Shown here in pieces: positions 50,519-63,300 of a stretch of DNA of 64,000 bases. Made by a program: the position numbers and the translations under genes. The notes beneath the pieces are model-generated. The model did no database searches. It was not told the origin of the DNA and worked only from the letters and a program-made list of their open reading frames with translations. The DNA is from Struthio camelus (taxonomy: Eukaryota; Chordata; Aves; Struthioniformes; Struthionidae). The first letter of the stretch is position 1; every line of letters begins with the position of its first letter. Where the stretch lies: NCBI RefSeq assembly GCF_040807025.1, contig NC_090945.1, positions 51,241,588 to 51,305,587 on the forward strand. Reading direction: 5' to 3'.

Positions 50519-53311
50519 CTGAAAGAGAAACATTATCAGTTTGATCCTACCTTGCTTTGCAATCACAGGTGTCTTTTGTGAACAATTACCTCTAAGGCCT
50601 CTCTTATCAAATATATCAGAGCCCACGTAAGCAAGAGACATTCATTACTGCAATACCTGCCAGTATGATTTCAAGCTGTTTTTCTTCTTAAAAGGTAACC
50701 CCAGGTAAAGCATTGCTGTATGTTGCACAGCGCTGGTTAAATACAGTGCTGTCCTGATTTAAGCATAGATACTGTCCTGATTTATAACCTGTGCCAGCTC
50801 AAGTGAATGCAGGAGCTAACAACTTTGCACAGAGGGGAAAGGTGTCTAGATACACCGTGTCTGAAGAGGTGTCTTAGGTATGATATATTGTCCCCTTGCT
50901 GGGGAGTTTCTCTAGTCCACGTGCTCAGGAAGGCCATTCAGCCTGTATGAGAACAGTGTTTACCTTGGTGCCTGAAAAAGAATAAATGGGACAGGGCATA
51001 ATCCAGCCCAGCCACGGCAGGCTTTCAGTGTTGTACACGCCTTAGTCTTGCAAATCCCTCTGATGGTAATAAGGGTTGCGTGACTGAGACACAAACTTTG
51101 ATTTTATATTTTAATCACAAAGCGCAAAATATGGAGGCTGTCAGCAGCTGGCAGCCTTGCCTGCCTTTCCATCCATACCCTGCGACAATGTAGCTTCAAA
51201 GTACGGCACACTGAAGTGTGCGCAGTTCATCATGAAGCGGGGTGTAAACTAGCTTTTAAAAACATGAAGCATCTCCAGGTGGTGCAGTGCACTGAGATAT
51301 AGCCAGTGTCTGCGGTGGGCATAAGCACAGTCCAGCAGGGTTAAAAGGGAGGCTGTCCAAATTCATCCAAGACCTGAAAATCTTGAAACATGTAAACCCT
51401 ACATGCATCAGATAAAGAAGCCAGAAAGAAAGGTGCCCCGTAATGAGTTTTTTTTGCGCTTGGGTGAGCGAAAGGGCTGCTTCAGGAGGCTAATAACTGA
51501 AAACCTTCCAGGCTTTTGTCCGGAGAAATGGCAGGCACTTTCCATCCCTTTGAAAAAAAGAAGGCCTTTCGGAGTCTTCACGAGAGATGTGGATTTTAAG
51601 GGCGACCTTAGGTCATACAGAACTAATCAAGCGAAAACAATAAGAAAATTAGACTGACAGTCAGCAAGTATCTGAGGACTTTATCAAAAAGAATTAGGAA
51701 TGGACAAATTCACTGGGAGCAAAGGATCAGATCTGCAAGGTGGCATTGTGTGGTGGGATTAAATTATTTATTCATTGTTAATTTATTTATTTATGTATGT
51801 GCAAATGACCTAGCTGCTGCAGGTGCTGAGGAGTTTCTGAAAAGGCCCAGTTTTAGAGCCAAGGCTAGAATATTGGTCCATTTAACTCATTCTTTTCCTT
51901 AAGGCGATCAAACAGTGACTTTTATCTAGGAGATAGAAGAGGAAAACCATATGTGTACTGGGAATGATGCGGGGAATGAGCAGCACTAAGTACCCAACTA
52001 TTCCCGTCTCATTCAAGAATGCTGTGCAGTTTAATGTCCAGCAAATTAGCAAATGAATGCTTATGTCAATATGTGAAAAATCCCTAGTTGGTTTAAACAG
52101 ATAAAAAGCCTCTCGGGAAATAGCAGAAAATGCAGGCTTTCTCTCTCTGTCTTTTTTAAAGAAAGAAAGAGAAACAGTACTTAATAAGTTTTCCTGAAAC
52201 TTACAAAAAGTTGTAGAAAACAACTGTCTATATGGATGTTTGATCTTACATATGCATGAAATAATTCCAGTGCGGCTACTGTAGAAATATGAGAAAGCTT
52301 TTGCCAGGCTCTCTTTGAATCACGTATTCGCTATTCAGAAGAAAACAGCTACAATCTGGGACAGCCACAGAGCCTGTTAGATGCCATCCTGCTACCCCTC
52401 TCTTAAAGGTACAGAAGGTCTAAAGCCTTGGAGTGGCCCTGTCTTCACGTTTCGCCTCGACTTTTTAACATCAAGCTTGAAGACAAAAATCTGTAAAGAC
52501 CTCTTGTTTCTGCTTCTCCAAATTTAATGATTAATAGGAAAAGGTAAAAAATGCCATCTCTTGTTTCCCTTGACCCAAAAGAGCAAAGCCACAGTGGGGA
52601 CTCTGTGTAGGACATGACCCTAGAGAAAAAAAGGAACACAAGATCTCAGCATGGGGGTTGGAGGCAAGAAGTCACTCGTATCGAAAATGACAGCATCACG
52701 TCAGCTAATGCCATGCGATAAGGATAGCCTGTTGGATTTTACATCTTTCTGCAGGGACACACTTGAAGGTGGGCTGCAACTGATAAGGAAGGTTTTTCAT
52801 TAAATCCAGGCATGAGTTGTGCATCTTTGGGCAGGACAGATCATAAAGGATCATCTTTCTTCAAGACAATCATCAACAGCTAGTGCTGGGGATGGTGAAA
52901 CCGCCCTTGCCTTATGAGATGAACGGAGACCTATTTGCCTTGAAACAAGACATGCAGGTTTATGAAGAATTCCAGCTTACATACTTCTGCTTCACTCATA
53001 ATATTTCCCTTGTCTTGGCTGTTCTTAGGCCATCATCTAAAAATCAGTCATCTTATGGTATTTTAGAGTAAAGCCTAGTCAAGAGAAAACAGAAGGCATT
53101 TGAAACAGCAAATACCTTTAATAATACTAAAAGTAAAACATTACCTCAAATTAAAATTTCAATGAGAGAATTTCCCAGATCACATAAAAAGCTCAGGCTG
53201 TCCAGAAGATCAGCCTACTGCCAAAAAGTCCTCCTTTCTCCCTTTGACTGCTAATGTATAGGGATGAATTCAATACAAAGGCTAGCAGTTCACTAATAAG
53301 CTACCACTTAC
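50519..53311. other. Probable intronic sequence, upstream exons unresolved
   Basis: No exon is firmly supported. An 8 bp segment at 50964-50971 on the - strand sits between a strong acceptor (TTATTCTTTTTCAG) and a donor (CAAG|GTAAAC). As a micro-exon it would supply the phase 2 exit needed by segment 1. A short open segment near 50.59-50.66 kb has splice-like ends but the wrong phase. TATTTATT-rich sequence lies near 51.77-51.80 kb. Confidence 0.3.
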
Positions 53312-53397
53312 CTTCTGCAGCCTGCTGCCCTTCCGACACGGCAGTCAGGAAGCCTGATGAGCTACAGTCCTACTACACGGGCTGCCAGGGTGCCTTT
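53312..53397 (-). other. Well-bounded exon-like segment with stops in all frames
   Basis: 86 bp on the - strand between a good acceptor (GTTATGTTTTCAG) and a near-consensus donor (CAGAAG|GTAAGTGG). Every frame has a stop, so it cannot be a fully coding internal exon. In frame 0 it has one TAG and would exit in phase 2, the phase required by segment 1 of the EF-hand-like gene. It may be an untranslated exon, or a coding exon disabled by a nonsense change. Confidence 0.35.
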
Positions 53398-56300
53398 CTG
53401 AAAACATAACACTGGTACCTGCTGAGTTGAGAAAGATGAAACTCTGTTTCATCTGATTTGATATAGATCAGATGGCCCCTTCTGTTCCACTAAAAATTTA
53501 TATACTGCTAATCTACGAGGACAAAATCCTGTGGTCATTAGTTTTCAAAATCTACTGTATTTATAGATATCCATCTTAATCTCTCTTAGCATTGATTTTG
53601 CTAGTTTAAACAAACCAAGCTCCAACCAAGCTCTCTAGTCTTTTCCTGTGTTGTTGGCTCACCATTCCCTTGCTCATGTCAGTATGCAATCTCAGCCCCT
53701 TTTCCAGTTTCAGCTCATTTTTGAAAAAGGCCTGTCTAGTTCTTGGCTACATCAGCTAAGGTACTCCTAGTGGGAAGGGGGAAGTTTCATACCATTTTAC
53801 AAGGCACTGGTAAGCGCTAGACTGGAATGCAGTGATGTGTCTTGTACCTAGTATTCCACGTGAGTGCTCATGGGCACCTTTCAAAACGCCATGAGCCAAC
53901 AACTGCACCTGCCTTCTCCTGAGCTATGTAATACTGACAGCTCAGTCGTCTCAGGAAGGAGTGGCACAACCCAGGCCTCCGCTCGCTCAGCATTTCAAAT
54001 TGATGGAGCTCCCGCTCACAAGGGAAATGTTTATTTGTAGTACGCAAGGGCATTATCTAGTATCATGTACTACTGAACTTTATGTCCTTAAGACCATCCA
54101 ATTCCCCTTCTATGCTGCCTCAGTCTTCAGCTATATTGACAATGTTTCCTAGCTTTGTCTCATGGGCAAGTTTCACCATCACATGCCTACTTTTGGGGTC
54201 ACAGTCATTAGACAAAATATTAAAGCTCAAGCTTTGAAGAATTTCCATTAGTAGAGGGATGCTTTCAATATGATGTTCTCTGCCTGCCTCCCCATGAATT
54301 CATTTTAAGATTTCTCCATTATTTCCCAATTTTTCCAGCTTCAGTGATCATGTTCCAAATTGTGGAGAACCAAGTGCTTTGCCTTCTAGCTAAATGAAAA
54401 TATCACATTAATTTTAATTTGCAAAATCAGCTGATATTCTTGTCTCCTTGTACTGTAATTATTAAACGGATCCCAAAAGCATGGTATTTATTTATCATCA
54501 GCTCTACAGAAAAGTAAGGATACACCCATTTTAAAGGTAATCACGATGTTTTTATTGGAGAAAAACTTTTCTTCAACAAAGGACTCCCCAAAATTTGTAA
54601 GCTGTCATTTAAAAATGAGTCTCTTAATTTAATCAGAAGTAAAGCACCTGAAAATCTTCTAAATATCGGGAAGTTTTTTTAACCAAAATAGGATATAAAG
54701 GATGGCTGTGAAGTTGAAAATGTGCCAGTCAACTTCTGACCTGGTCACAAAGTGCAAATATATAGTCTGAATGGTCTCTCTTTCCTACAAAAGAAAACAA
54801 CAAAACAAGAAAGTTTCAAATTATATTATCTACTAGAAGTATAATTGGTGTCTCCTTTGAAACAGTCTGAGCTCATTGTAAATGCCAAAAGGCTTCCTGC
54901 TCTCTCTGCTGCAGAAAGACTATAAATGACAAGCCCCCAAGAACCAAAACAGAACAGTTGCAAACTCCATGTAAGAACCTTCCAAGTCAATTTGATGACT
55001 AAATCTGTAAAGCTCATGATAAAATGGAATTTATTACAGGAACACAGTCTTAGTCATATAGTGGGGCTAGTGGAGAAGAGCAAAGCTGCAGCTGTTAAAA
55101 AAAAGAGAGCTCAGTTTTGAAATATAACTCGTCTGACATCTTGTACATGCTGCATACTTTTCTTTAACAAACCCTAAAACCCAGAACACAGATTTTATTC
55201 ACTGTTATGTTTTGGGTAACAGGACAGGCAGTTCCTTTAAGAGCTCAGAGCTCATTGCCAGCTCATTGACATCAGATCCATCTGGGATGTCTGAAAGAGC
55301 AATGTGAGGGACAGGCTGTTGCAGCAGTTGGAAGGGAAATGTTCCCTGGGAACAGTAGCCTGGGTCAGGGAGGATCTGTTTTGCTTAATGTCTCATCTAT
55401 GGCTTACACTGAAGAGTCAAATTCGCTGTGAGTCCTTCTTCTCTTGGGGAAACGGGCCAGCTACCTACATAAGGAAAAATATGTGCCTCAGGGAAAATGG
55501 AATTACGGACTTGAATTTTCAGGCAGGGCTCAGTGCAGCACCAGAAGGAGGAGAAGTGTAAAAGGTGCCTTATACTGTCCTAGCACTCATCAATACATTT
55601 TGCCAAGGGATGCCCAGAGACTTTCCCCTTTGCTCTATGCATGTGCAATTGCTCTCTGAACAGGCAGCTGCCGTTTTTTAAGGCTTTCTGGCATCTGGAA
55701 GCCCAAACTGCTTCATAAAGCAGTAGCACAGTAGATTACAAAGAAACTAGATGGGGTGGTCTATGATCACCCTGGGAAATGGGCAAACTAGAACAGGGAG
55801 TTCCTGATACATCTGGAGCTCTGCACAGTTATGTGACCAGAGAGCTGAGTTCATGTAACACAACAGAAGTTTCTTCTAGGAACTTTTTTCTTCCTTTTTG
55901 CCAAGGAAATGGGAATATAAATATATACATATACACACAAGGGGCTACATTGAAAAAAAAACCCACTACTTGGAACAAGAGCAGCAGACTGACAAGGTAT
56001 GTCAAAAGGACACAACACTAGGCATGATGAACTCCCAATAAAAAATATGGGTGACAAAGTACCAAAATTGAAAACACAGTAGAAAATAGAGATCCTAAAA
56101 GGATAAAATAGATAACAATAGTTAAAAGGTAGGCAAAATGATAAAATAACACAAGCCAAAAGATTATGCTACCTTAAGAGTCAAAAGAAAATGGGAAGAC
56201 TTTTCCAAACAGATCCAAAGAGATCTTACTGAAGCACAAAGCTTTCTTCTTATCAGAAAAAATTCACTTGACAAAGACCTTTAAAATGGATGATAACTAC

Positions 56301-56853
56301 TGCTATTATAGTTTTCAATGTAAAGGCTAAAAGGTAAAGGAGAACAAAATGCAGATGATCATAAAAAGAGATGTGCAAGAGCAAGGCATTGTTAAGAAAG
56401 AGACTATTAAAGAATACCTGTCAAAGCACTAATAAATGCATCAATAAATGACCCAAACAATCCTCAGGCAAGGAAGTTTGGCTTGGCTGATCAGACAACT
56501 CAAGACAAACACCAAAGCGGCAGCTGCAGCGCACATCTGCCCTTCTGGGTCTGTTCCATGTCGATAGTTGTTATCATAGAAGTGTTTTCAAGTTAACTTC
56601 ATATTTTCCCTACCACTCAAAATATGTAAGTATCACTCACTGGAACATTCATTTAGTCCCCAACTTCAAAACTCAGAGGTCAGACAAGCTAGAGCGTTTG
56701 CAACATAGCCACTCCCTGAAAGACTGTTCGTGTTTAGTCACAGAAAAGTGTAACATTTCAGGACTGTGGGCTGTTTTTCAAATTAAACGACTTAAATATG
56801 TGGTATAGGAGTATAGTCCCAACCTCTGTATACAGTATTCTTTTACATAGTAT

Positions 56854-56916
56854 ATATTCTTCTATATAGAGTAGATATTCTTCTATATAGAGTAGATATT
56901 CTTCTATATAGAGTAG
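56854..56916. repeat. 21 bp minisatellite, three perfect copies
   Basis: The unit ATATTCTTCTATATAGAGTA plus G occurs three times head to tail without mismatches, with degenerate part-copies on both sides (TACAGTATTCTTTTACATAG before; AGTAAATATTCTTATA after). Confidence 0.95.
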
Positions 56917-57601
56917 AGTAAATATTCTTATATTTATACTTACTAGTTCTACATATTTGAGCCATAGTTAAGGGTTTTTCTTTGGAGCCCCTACCTGTTT
57001 CAGCACAAAGTATATCTAAAGGAATTTCACCCTATTCACCACTGCTGATCTAAATACTGTAGATAAGAAAAGAGAACGTGGCAATGGCTAGAGGGTAAAA
57101 CAAGCCTGCGGCACCCTGCAGGGCAAAAGCAACTCAGCATAAACAGGACCTTTACACCAGACCCCACAGTACCCCAACCATCCTCAGCAGTGTCCGAGAT
57201 GCCTCTTTAATACATGTAACACATAGAGCAGGGAGAACTTCAGACTGCTGTGTAACTTTGTTTCACCCAGCACCTCAGCCCTATTTAGGGTTCTTCAGGA
57301 AAGAAAATTGTGAATTAGAAAGCTATTTGGCATGTACATACTACAGCCTTCCTCTCAATTTCCTTGAGGTCCTATGGAATTGGGCTTGGTTTATTTTAAA
57401 GTGAAGACATGGAAGAAAGGAAGCCACAGAAGCAGGAATTACTTTGCTGAGCACCAGCAGAACAGAGGCACCTTAAAAAGTCTGCAGTAGAAATATTATT
57501 CTGCAAAGGCCCTGTCCCTTCCAGAGACAATATGCATATTGTTCCATGTGGTCCTGTCTGGGATAGCATATGAAGATACAATTTAAACACTATCAAATTA
57601 A

Positions 57602-57654
57602 TAGCGTTAATTGGAAGATTAACACTATTAATTGGAAGCTATTAATTGGAAGAA
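57602..57654. repeat. ATTAATTGGAAG-type short repeats
   Basis: GTTAATTGGAAGATTAACAC, CTATTAATTGGAAG and CTATTAATTGGAAG follow one another within about 50 bp, giving three copies of TTAATTGGAAG. It is a local slippage-type array. Confidence 0.8.
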
Positions 57655-57706
57655 AGGACATTGTCACCTTTCATATTAATAATAACCTACCAGGAAAAAA
57701 AAGAAA

Positions 57707-57753
57707 ATAGATTTTTTTTAACCTTATTTGTATAGATTTTTTTTAACCTTATT
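57707..57753. repeat. 22 bp exact direct repeat
   Basis: The 22-mer beginning ATAGATTTTTTTTAACCTTA occupies 57707-57728 and 57732-57753 with a 3 bp gap. It is a recent tandem duplication. Confidence 0.93.
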
Positions 57754-60179
57754 GTAGGCTACCGAGTGAAGGGAAACAGCTTCACAAGGTCTCATTGCCT
57801 GTTGAGACACTGTTGTTGCAGACCTCCAAGAGTTAACTTAAAGTCAAGTGGAAATACACAGCAAGGTGTCTTGCCCAATTCAGAAATTCAGACTAAATGA
57901 TTCTGGATACCCTAGAATCATCGTCTTTCATTCTGTCATTATGAGATATCTCATATTCACGATTCCCAGCACACAGATTAGGCTAACCACATTTCCTATT
58001 CACAAAATCTAGAAAAAAATAATGATATAGCAGATATCGCAATGCATATTCCTGGGATGGAGAGCATTTCTTTCTTCTTCTTTAGAGAAACACTGGAAGC
58101 CACAGTGGTAATTCAAAGCCATTTTAGAAAACCAGCAAGAAATTACGAAATATAAGTGAAAGAATGACTTTAAAGACCTCAGCTGCCCCTAGGTCCAGAA
58201 CCAGAACCCGACTACCTTATTTCTATGTTCATGGTATACAAAAGTGAAGGTCACTAGTGAAAACTAAATTCTATTTTTAGAAACCTGCCTAGTTATAATA
58301 ACCTAATTGTTATCAGTCACAGAGAAAATAAAGCAATTTCTAAATGAATATTTCTAAACTGTAGAAGCTGGTGAAACTGTCAGTGGCTAGAGGTAGCATT
58401 ACTGTAAAGGAAAGCAGGTCTTGGCCGAGAGCGATTCTAGCTGCCATGCATTAACTGCTAGGGCAACTAAAACGAGTGCAGTCGGGCACCTAAGTGCAAC
58501 TATCTGTGCCTTAGGTACCAGGTCATGGATGGCAATTACAGCGATAATGACTGGTACACCAGAGAGTGGGAGGTGGAAGGCTTATCTTCCCATGGCTTGT
58601 CATTGCTAAGCTTCATTGGTCTGCAACTGCTTCAGCCCTTGATTAGGCTGTTCTGGTTTGATTGATACGAGAATAAGATGAAGCAGATTATGAGTAAAAG
58701 AATTGCGAAAAAGGCCCAGACCAAAATCCCGTTTAGAACATGACTGTTTCCAACATTGGGCAGACTCAAATCCAAACTGTTTGCCTTTGCCTGGACTAAA
58801 ACTCTCCACCAGGACACCTGGGATGTGCATAGTTCAGCTCTGACTGGGACACAGCACCTCAGCTGCCTCTAGACTGCACCGGAGGCAGCAAAAAGCCTAA
58901 GGGCTGGGGAAGACAAACTGGAAAATGGAAAGATCTATTGTGTTTCTATTTCTGTAACAAACTTGCTTGGCATGTGCTGCTGACCACTGGCTGCGTATCC
59001 ACATGGCTATCGTCTGATGGCTCAGGAATGCAAGAGGGCCAGGCCAGTTCAAACAGGGTCAGCTCAGGTGGCTGTGCCAGACAGCCCTAGCAGGGACTAT
59101 GCTGTAATGAATGTTCTGTTATAGGTTGGAAGGAGATGCAACTGTTTTTGCGTACTTACTTCCAGCTTAGCTTTTTTTTATCCTAGACTTCACTTTACAA
59201 TGATTATATACAGGCCCATGACTTTTTGTACATCTGGGCATGTCACATAGCTGAGGATGGAGGCTGGGACCTACCGGCTGCCCCTCTAAACTCCCACTAA
59301 GATTCCACTTAAACCTATTTGGGTTTACATTGTCTCAGGATAGCCTTAAGTCTACCTTAAGTTTCATCAACTGGAAGGGCTTTCCCTCCTCCTTTTTCAC
59401 TCCTCCGTCTTGCCAGGTAACTCTCCAAAACAAGGCTCACTGGAGTCTAGTTCCCTCTGGTCACTGCCAGCTGTCTCCCCCTTTTCCGCTGCTTTGCAGT
59501 GTAAGGTGAACAGATGCAACAATATGAGCATTTCGCTCCCCCCCCCCCAATTCCTCCATGTAGAGGGAACATCCAGTTGCAAACTAGCACAACTTTCCAG
59601 ATGTTTAGTAATTCAAGGTCTAGCCCATTTACATGGATAGTTTGTGGTAAGATTAGCTAAGGTGAAGAATAAACAGCAGAAAAATAAAGGTTAAATGCAA
59701 GTGTGCTTGCAGTGAGGCAGTGAAACAGCCTCTGGTTTAAGGTTATCCTCAAACACGAGCTAGCTGGAATCTGAACACTCGGTAATGTCAATGTCAGGAG
59801 ATTTGGCAGGAGAGAGAGCTGCTGTTCCAAGCGCAGTGCTTCTAATAAAGCTACCATACTTAGAAACAGAGCTATCTGAACTGGATACGGTTTCACATAC
59901 TGTTTAAAGCACCCAGAGCCACCTCACGGGAAACATATCCCACTGTATCTGAAGGCTTTTCAAATCTTTCTGCACGTCTTCAGAAAAACAAACAAACAAA
60001 CAAAAACCTTTCCCACCTCAAAACATGTGGGCCAAAAGCTCAGCTATTTCTTTTCGAACGAAAAAAGAAAAACGGAAGAACTTCGCAGAGTCCGTAAACC
60101 AACGGATGTTAAACATCCACTCGCACTTTGCAAAGGAAATAAATAGATTATTACTACCTAGAGGGCCTTTACACTCCTC

Positions 60180-60365
60180 AGCCTCCGCATTCTTCCGAGC
60201 CGGTGCAACCGGCCGCAGTAGAGCAGCGTCTGCCGGCCGGGGCCGGGGCCGGGGCCGGGGCCGGGGCCGGGGCCGCTGCGGGGGCCGCGGGCGGCTCCAG
60301 CGGCGGCGCTGCGCCCTCTGCAGCTGCAGCAGCAACACGGCAGCGCGGCGCCGGTTCTCACCGTT
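60180..60365. promoter_or_regulatory. Small CpG-rich island, candidate promoter
   Basis: About 185 bp of CpG-rich DNA stands alone in an AT-rich region. On the - strand a plausible first-exon donor (CCTCTAG|GTAGTA, exon end at 60158) lies at its edge, so it could be the promoter and first exon of the - strand EF-hand-like gene, whose 5' end is otherwise missing. Frames of 126-145 codons cross it on both strands with Gly-Ala or Arg-Pro dipeptide runs produced by the repeat; none is convincing as a protein. Confidence 0.45.
60239..60274. repeat. (GGGGCC)6 hexanucleotide repeat
   Basis: Six exact tandem GGGGCC units, extended slightly on the 5' side by GGCCGG. It is the same hexamer as the human C9orf72 repeat, but in an unrelated locus. 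It is able to form G-quadruplexes on the + strand. Confidence 0.95.
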
Positions 60366-60399
60366 ATCTGACAAATCTTTCGGTACGCAAACTTTCATT

Positions 60400-63300
60400 G
60401 GCGCTGCTTACTGTATTTCAGCTATGTTACATTTCGCAAGGGGGAATCACCACCAGGAGTAACGTTTTCGTCTGATGAGAATTCTAGCCAGACGCTTTCT
60501 GCGTCTGTCCCGCAACTCCGACTGAGCTGGAGGTTGCTTTGTCAGCTATCCATAAAAACCGGCCTTTTGTGTTTCGTTCTATCACAAATAACTAATATAA
60601 AATGATTGCATAACACCTCCTTCCGCTGTAGGAAAGAAAATCAAAAGAAACTTTGCAAAATCTAATTCCGTCCTACAACTCATCACAAGCTTTTTGAGGA
60701 GTAAAAAAGAAGCTAAGCAGCCAATTTGGAATGTATTTACCCCAAAAAGCTCTGTTGAAAGGCATCCTCTGGTTTTCTGTAAAGCCCTATTTCTCCACCT
60801 AGTTTTACAGCTGCTGTGACTGAGGTCAAGTGATATGTCACTCTGTCAGATCACACAGCGAGTCAGTGGCTCTTCCCGGATTAGAACTATTCCACACGGC
60901 CCCTGAAAAGATTTCTAACAAATGTCAGAGCTGACTGTCCACTGTTTAAAGCATATGTTTAAAGCTCTTAGACATCTCAGTCAAAAGGTATTGTAAATAT
61001 AGGGACAAAGCTAGTAAATGCTTCACTGTGGAGTTTTGATAATGGCAAAACAGAATCTAGCATGATGAAAAAAACAGGTCACCTTTAGCAGGGAATACGT
61101 GCTCTACTCTGGAGCCATTTCAAGGCCAGGAAAGGATTTATTTCCTCCAACGGTAATCAAAACGGTCAAGATGCTACTGGGTCAGGAAAGGCTGGTAAGG
61201 CTATAAGGCCAGAGAAAACAAAATAACTTGAATCCAGCTTTCTCTTTCTTGCTTCTTAACATCCCTGATCAATGCTTTCAGTATCTTTTTAGTAGTAAAA
61301 AAGAAGGAGGCTTGAAATCATCATTTGGTTATGCACAACACAGAGAAAAATGCCTAATGCTATAGTCTTGCCTTAATTCCTTAGTAACATAATCAAAATA
61401 CAACAAATTTCCTTGCAGAAAACTTACATGCACAGAGACTAAACCTGAGTTATAAGTGAAATCAAAAGTTAATACACAACAGCATCCCTTTATAATCTCA
61501 CCAGGTCAGAAGACAGGTTCATCTAAGATAACCTCAACAGATGTATATAACATATGAAATCTTAAAGGAGGTTTGCCAGATTGTGATCCCTCCTCTGACC
61601 TTCTGCAGGTCCCCTGGCCTCTCCGAGCTTCTCAGAAATACCTATTACACTTTCCCTCCTGTCCCACTCCTTATGCCTGGAATGCTCCATAAGGAATGTG
61701 GCTGGGAATCAACCTCAGAACCTGCCATTTACTTAAAATAGGGAAGGGTGAGGACATAAGAAAAAAAAAATCTTCAGGCTGAGCTTTTTGATAAGTATTT
61801 CCTGAAAACACCAAAAGCTGATGCATCCCACAGACAGAATCTTAGGAGACTTCAGCCACCACAGCTTTCCCAGGAGGAACAGTCTTGCTTTACAACACAA
61901 TCAAATCCCATGGGAATTTTCATCTACTCATGGTCCAGCTTCCTAGATATGGGAAAGGACACAGGCCTTTTCTTAGCTGACTTGTGCTGAGAAGGAAGAC
62001 TTTTCGTGTATTTGCATAACAGATTCTCTCAGTGGTAGAGTGACAGCAAAAAGCAGCTAAATCCATAGCATCTTGAAAACCAAAGGGAATGTTTATTCCG
62101 TAGAAATATTTTTGTTTTGCGGTGCACAATGGGAGTGGGCATTTTAAGATGTGATGCTTAGGTTTTTGGCTACTCTGTCCATTAATAGGTTGGCAGATTT
62201 CAATATGCGTGGTCGTCTCATACAGGACCAGTGCTAACCTTCTCTGGTTTGTGCAGATGGCCACTGAATGAGCTGAGTAAGGAGGCAATGAAGGATCTGC
62301 CTGTATAAACACATATGGGGTTTGGTAATGGATTCTGGGCTATAAGATGAGCCACCCTTCAAAAAGCTTGCTTCTCTCCAAGGTCTTACCAAGAAAGTTC
62401 ACAAGTTATTATATTGCACGGTGTTAACTTCTGCTTCATGCTTATCCTGCTGAAGTGGTGGCAACCCTGGCACCATAAAGAAATCAATGCCAGCTTATTG
62501 CCAGAGTGCTGCCAGAGGTGAAGGGAGAGCCAAGGACCAGCCTAGGAGAGAAGTCTCAGAACTGTGCGTGGATTTCTTGCAGATCCTCATGTTCTGGAAA
62601 TTTTTTCTCCTTTCAGTCTGCAAAGCCCCTTTCCCATGATCCAGCATCATATGCTTTTCTCTATCTAGGTTTTGCACTGATTCATGAGCTCAATGATACA
62701 GTAGAACAGGGCTTTTTTTCCAAGTTAATGCTTGGAAAAACTGTGAAGAGAGGCTTTAAATGCTAAAGTGTTTAAACTGCAAGTCTTCTCACACGTACCA
62801 ATTAAGTAGTCAGACTTCCTGTTCAAAGAAACCTGCAGCTGTACAATTTTCATTTCCTGATATTACCCCATTAACATGCTCTCTTAAAGCAAAAATACTC
62901 TCATGTTGCTTTCAGATTGAACTTTGCCATCGCCTCTTACTTTGCATAATGCCTTTCTTCATAAATAATGCCTAACAACATCAAAACTGGCAGAACTGGA
63001 TCCAGGAAGTTAATACCATGGCAATAAACATCTCATCAAATAGCATACAGCTTGCAAGTACAGGACCAATGAGGAATAGGACAGCACACTTGCTGTTTGT
63101 TTTAAGCAATTTAAAACGTTGCAAAATGTCTCCTTTTCACACAGTAAATTTACAAAGCAGAGGGTAAATTTGCTATGTGCCGTGAAAGTCAACAGAGGGC
63201 ACTAAATAAATACTGTGCTGCCTGACAGTACCTGGGGTTGAACTGAATTTAGAAGACCTCCTGTTACTTACTACTCTTGGTAGTCCAGGATACTCTCTGT

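Larger units (their letters stand above)
53398..60150. other. AT-rich sequence, no supported gene
   Basis: Probably intronic or intergenic relative to the - strand gene. A 106 bp - strand segment at 53909-54014 has an open frame (RELHQFEMLSERRPGLCHSF onward) and a possible donor GCAG|GTGCAG, but its phase does not fit its neighbours. Local tandem repeats lie at 56.85 and 57.71 kb. Confidence 0.4.

Noticed and set aside
50589..50655. Short - strand segment with splice-like ends between segment 1 and the 53.3 kb exon
   Set aside because: Open for only 22 codons, which is likely by chance, and it exits in phase 0, which does not fit the phase 2 entry of segment 1.
53909..54014. 106 bp - strand open segment considered as another exon of the EF-hand-like gene
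   Set aside because: Its exit phase fits neither the 53.3 kb segment nor segment 1, and its acceptor is mediocre.
60018..60475. Gly-Ala and Arg-Pro dipeptide-repeat frames across the 60.2 kb island
   Set aside because: Produced by the GGGGCC repeat. No conserved residues outside it, and the same DNA is open on both strands.
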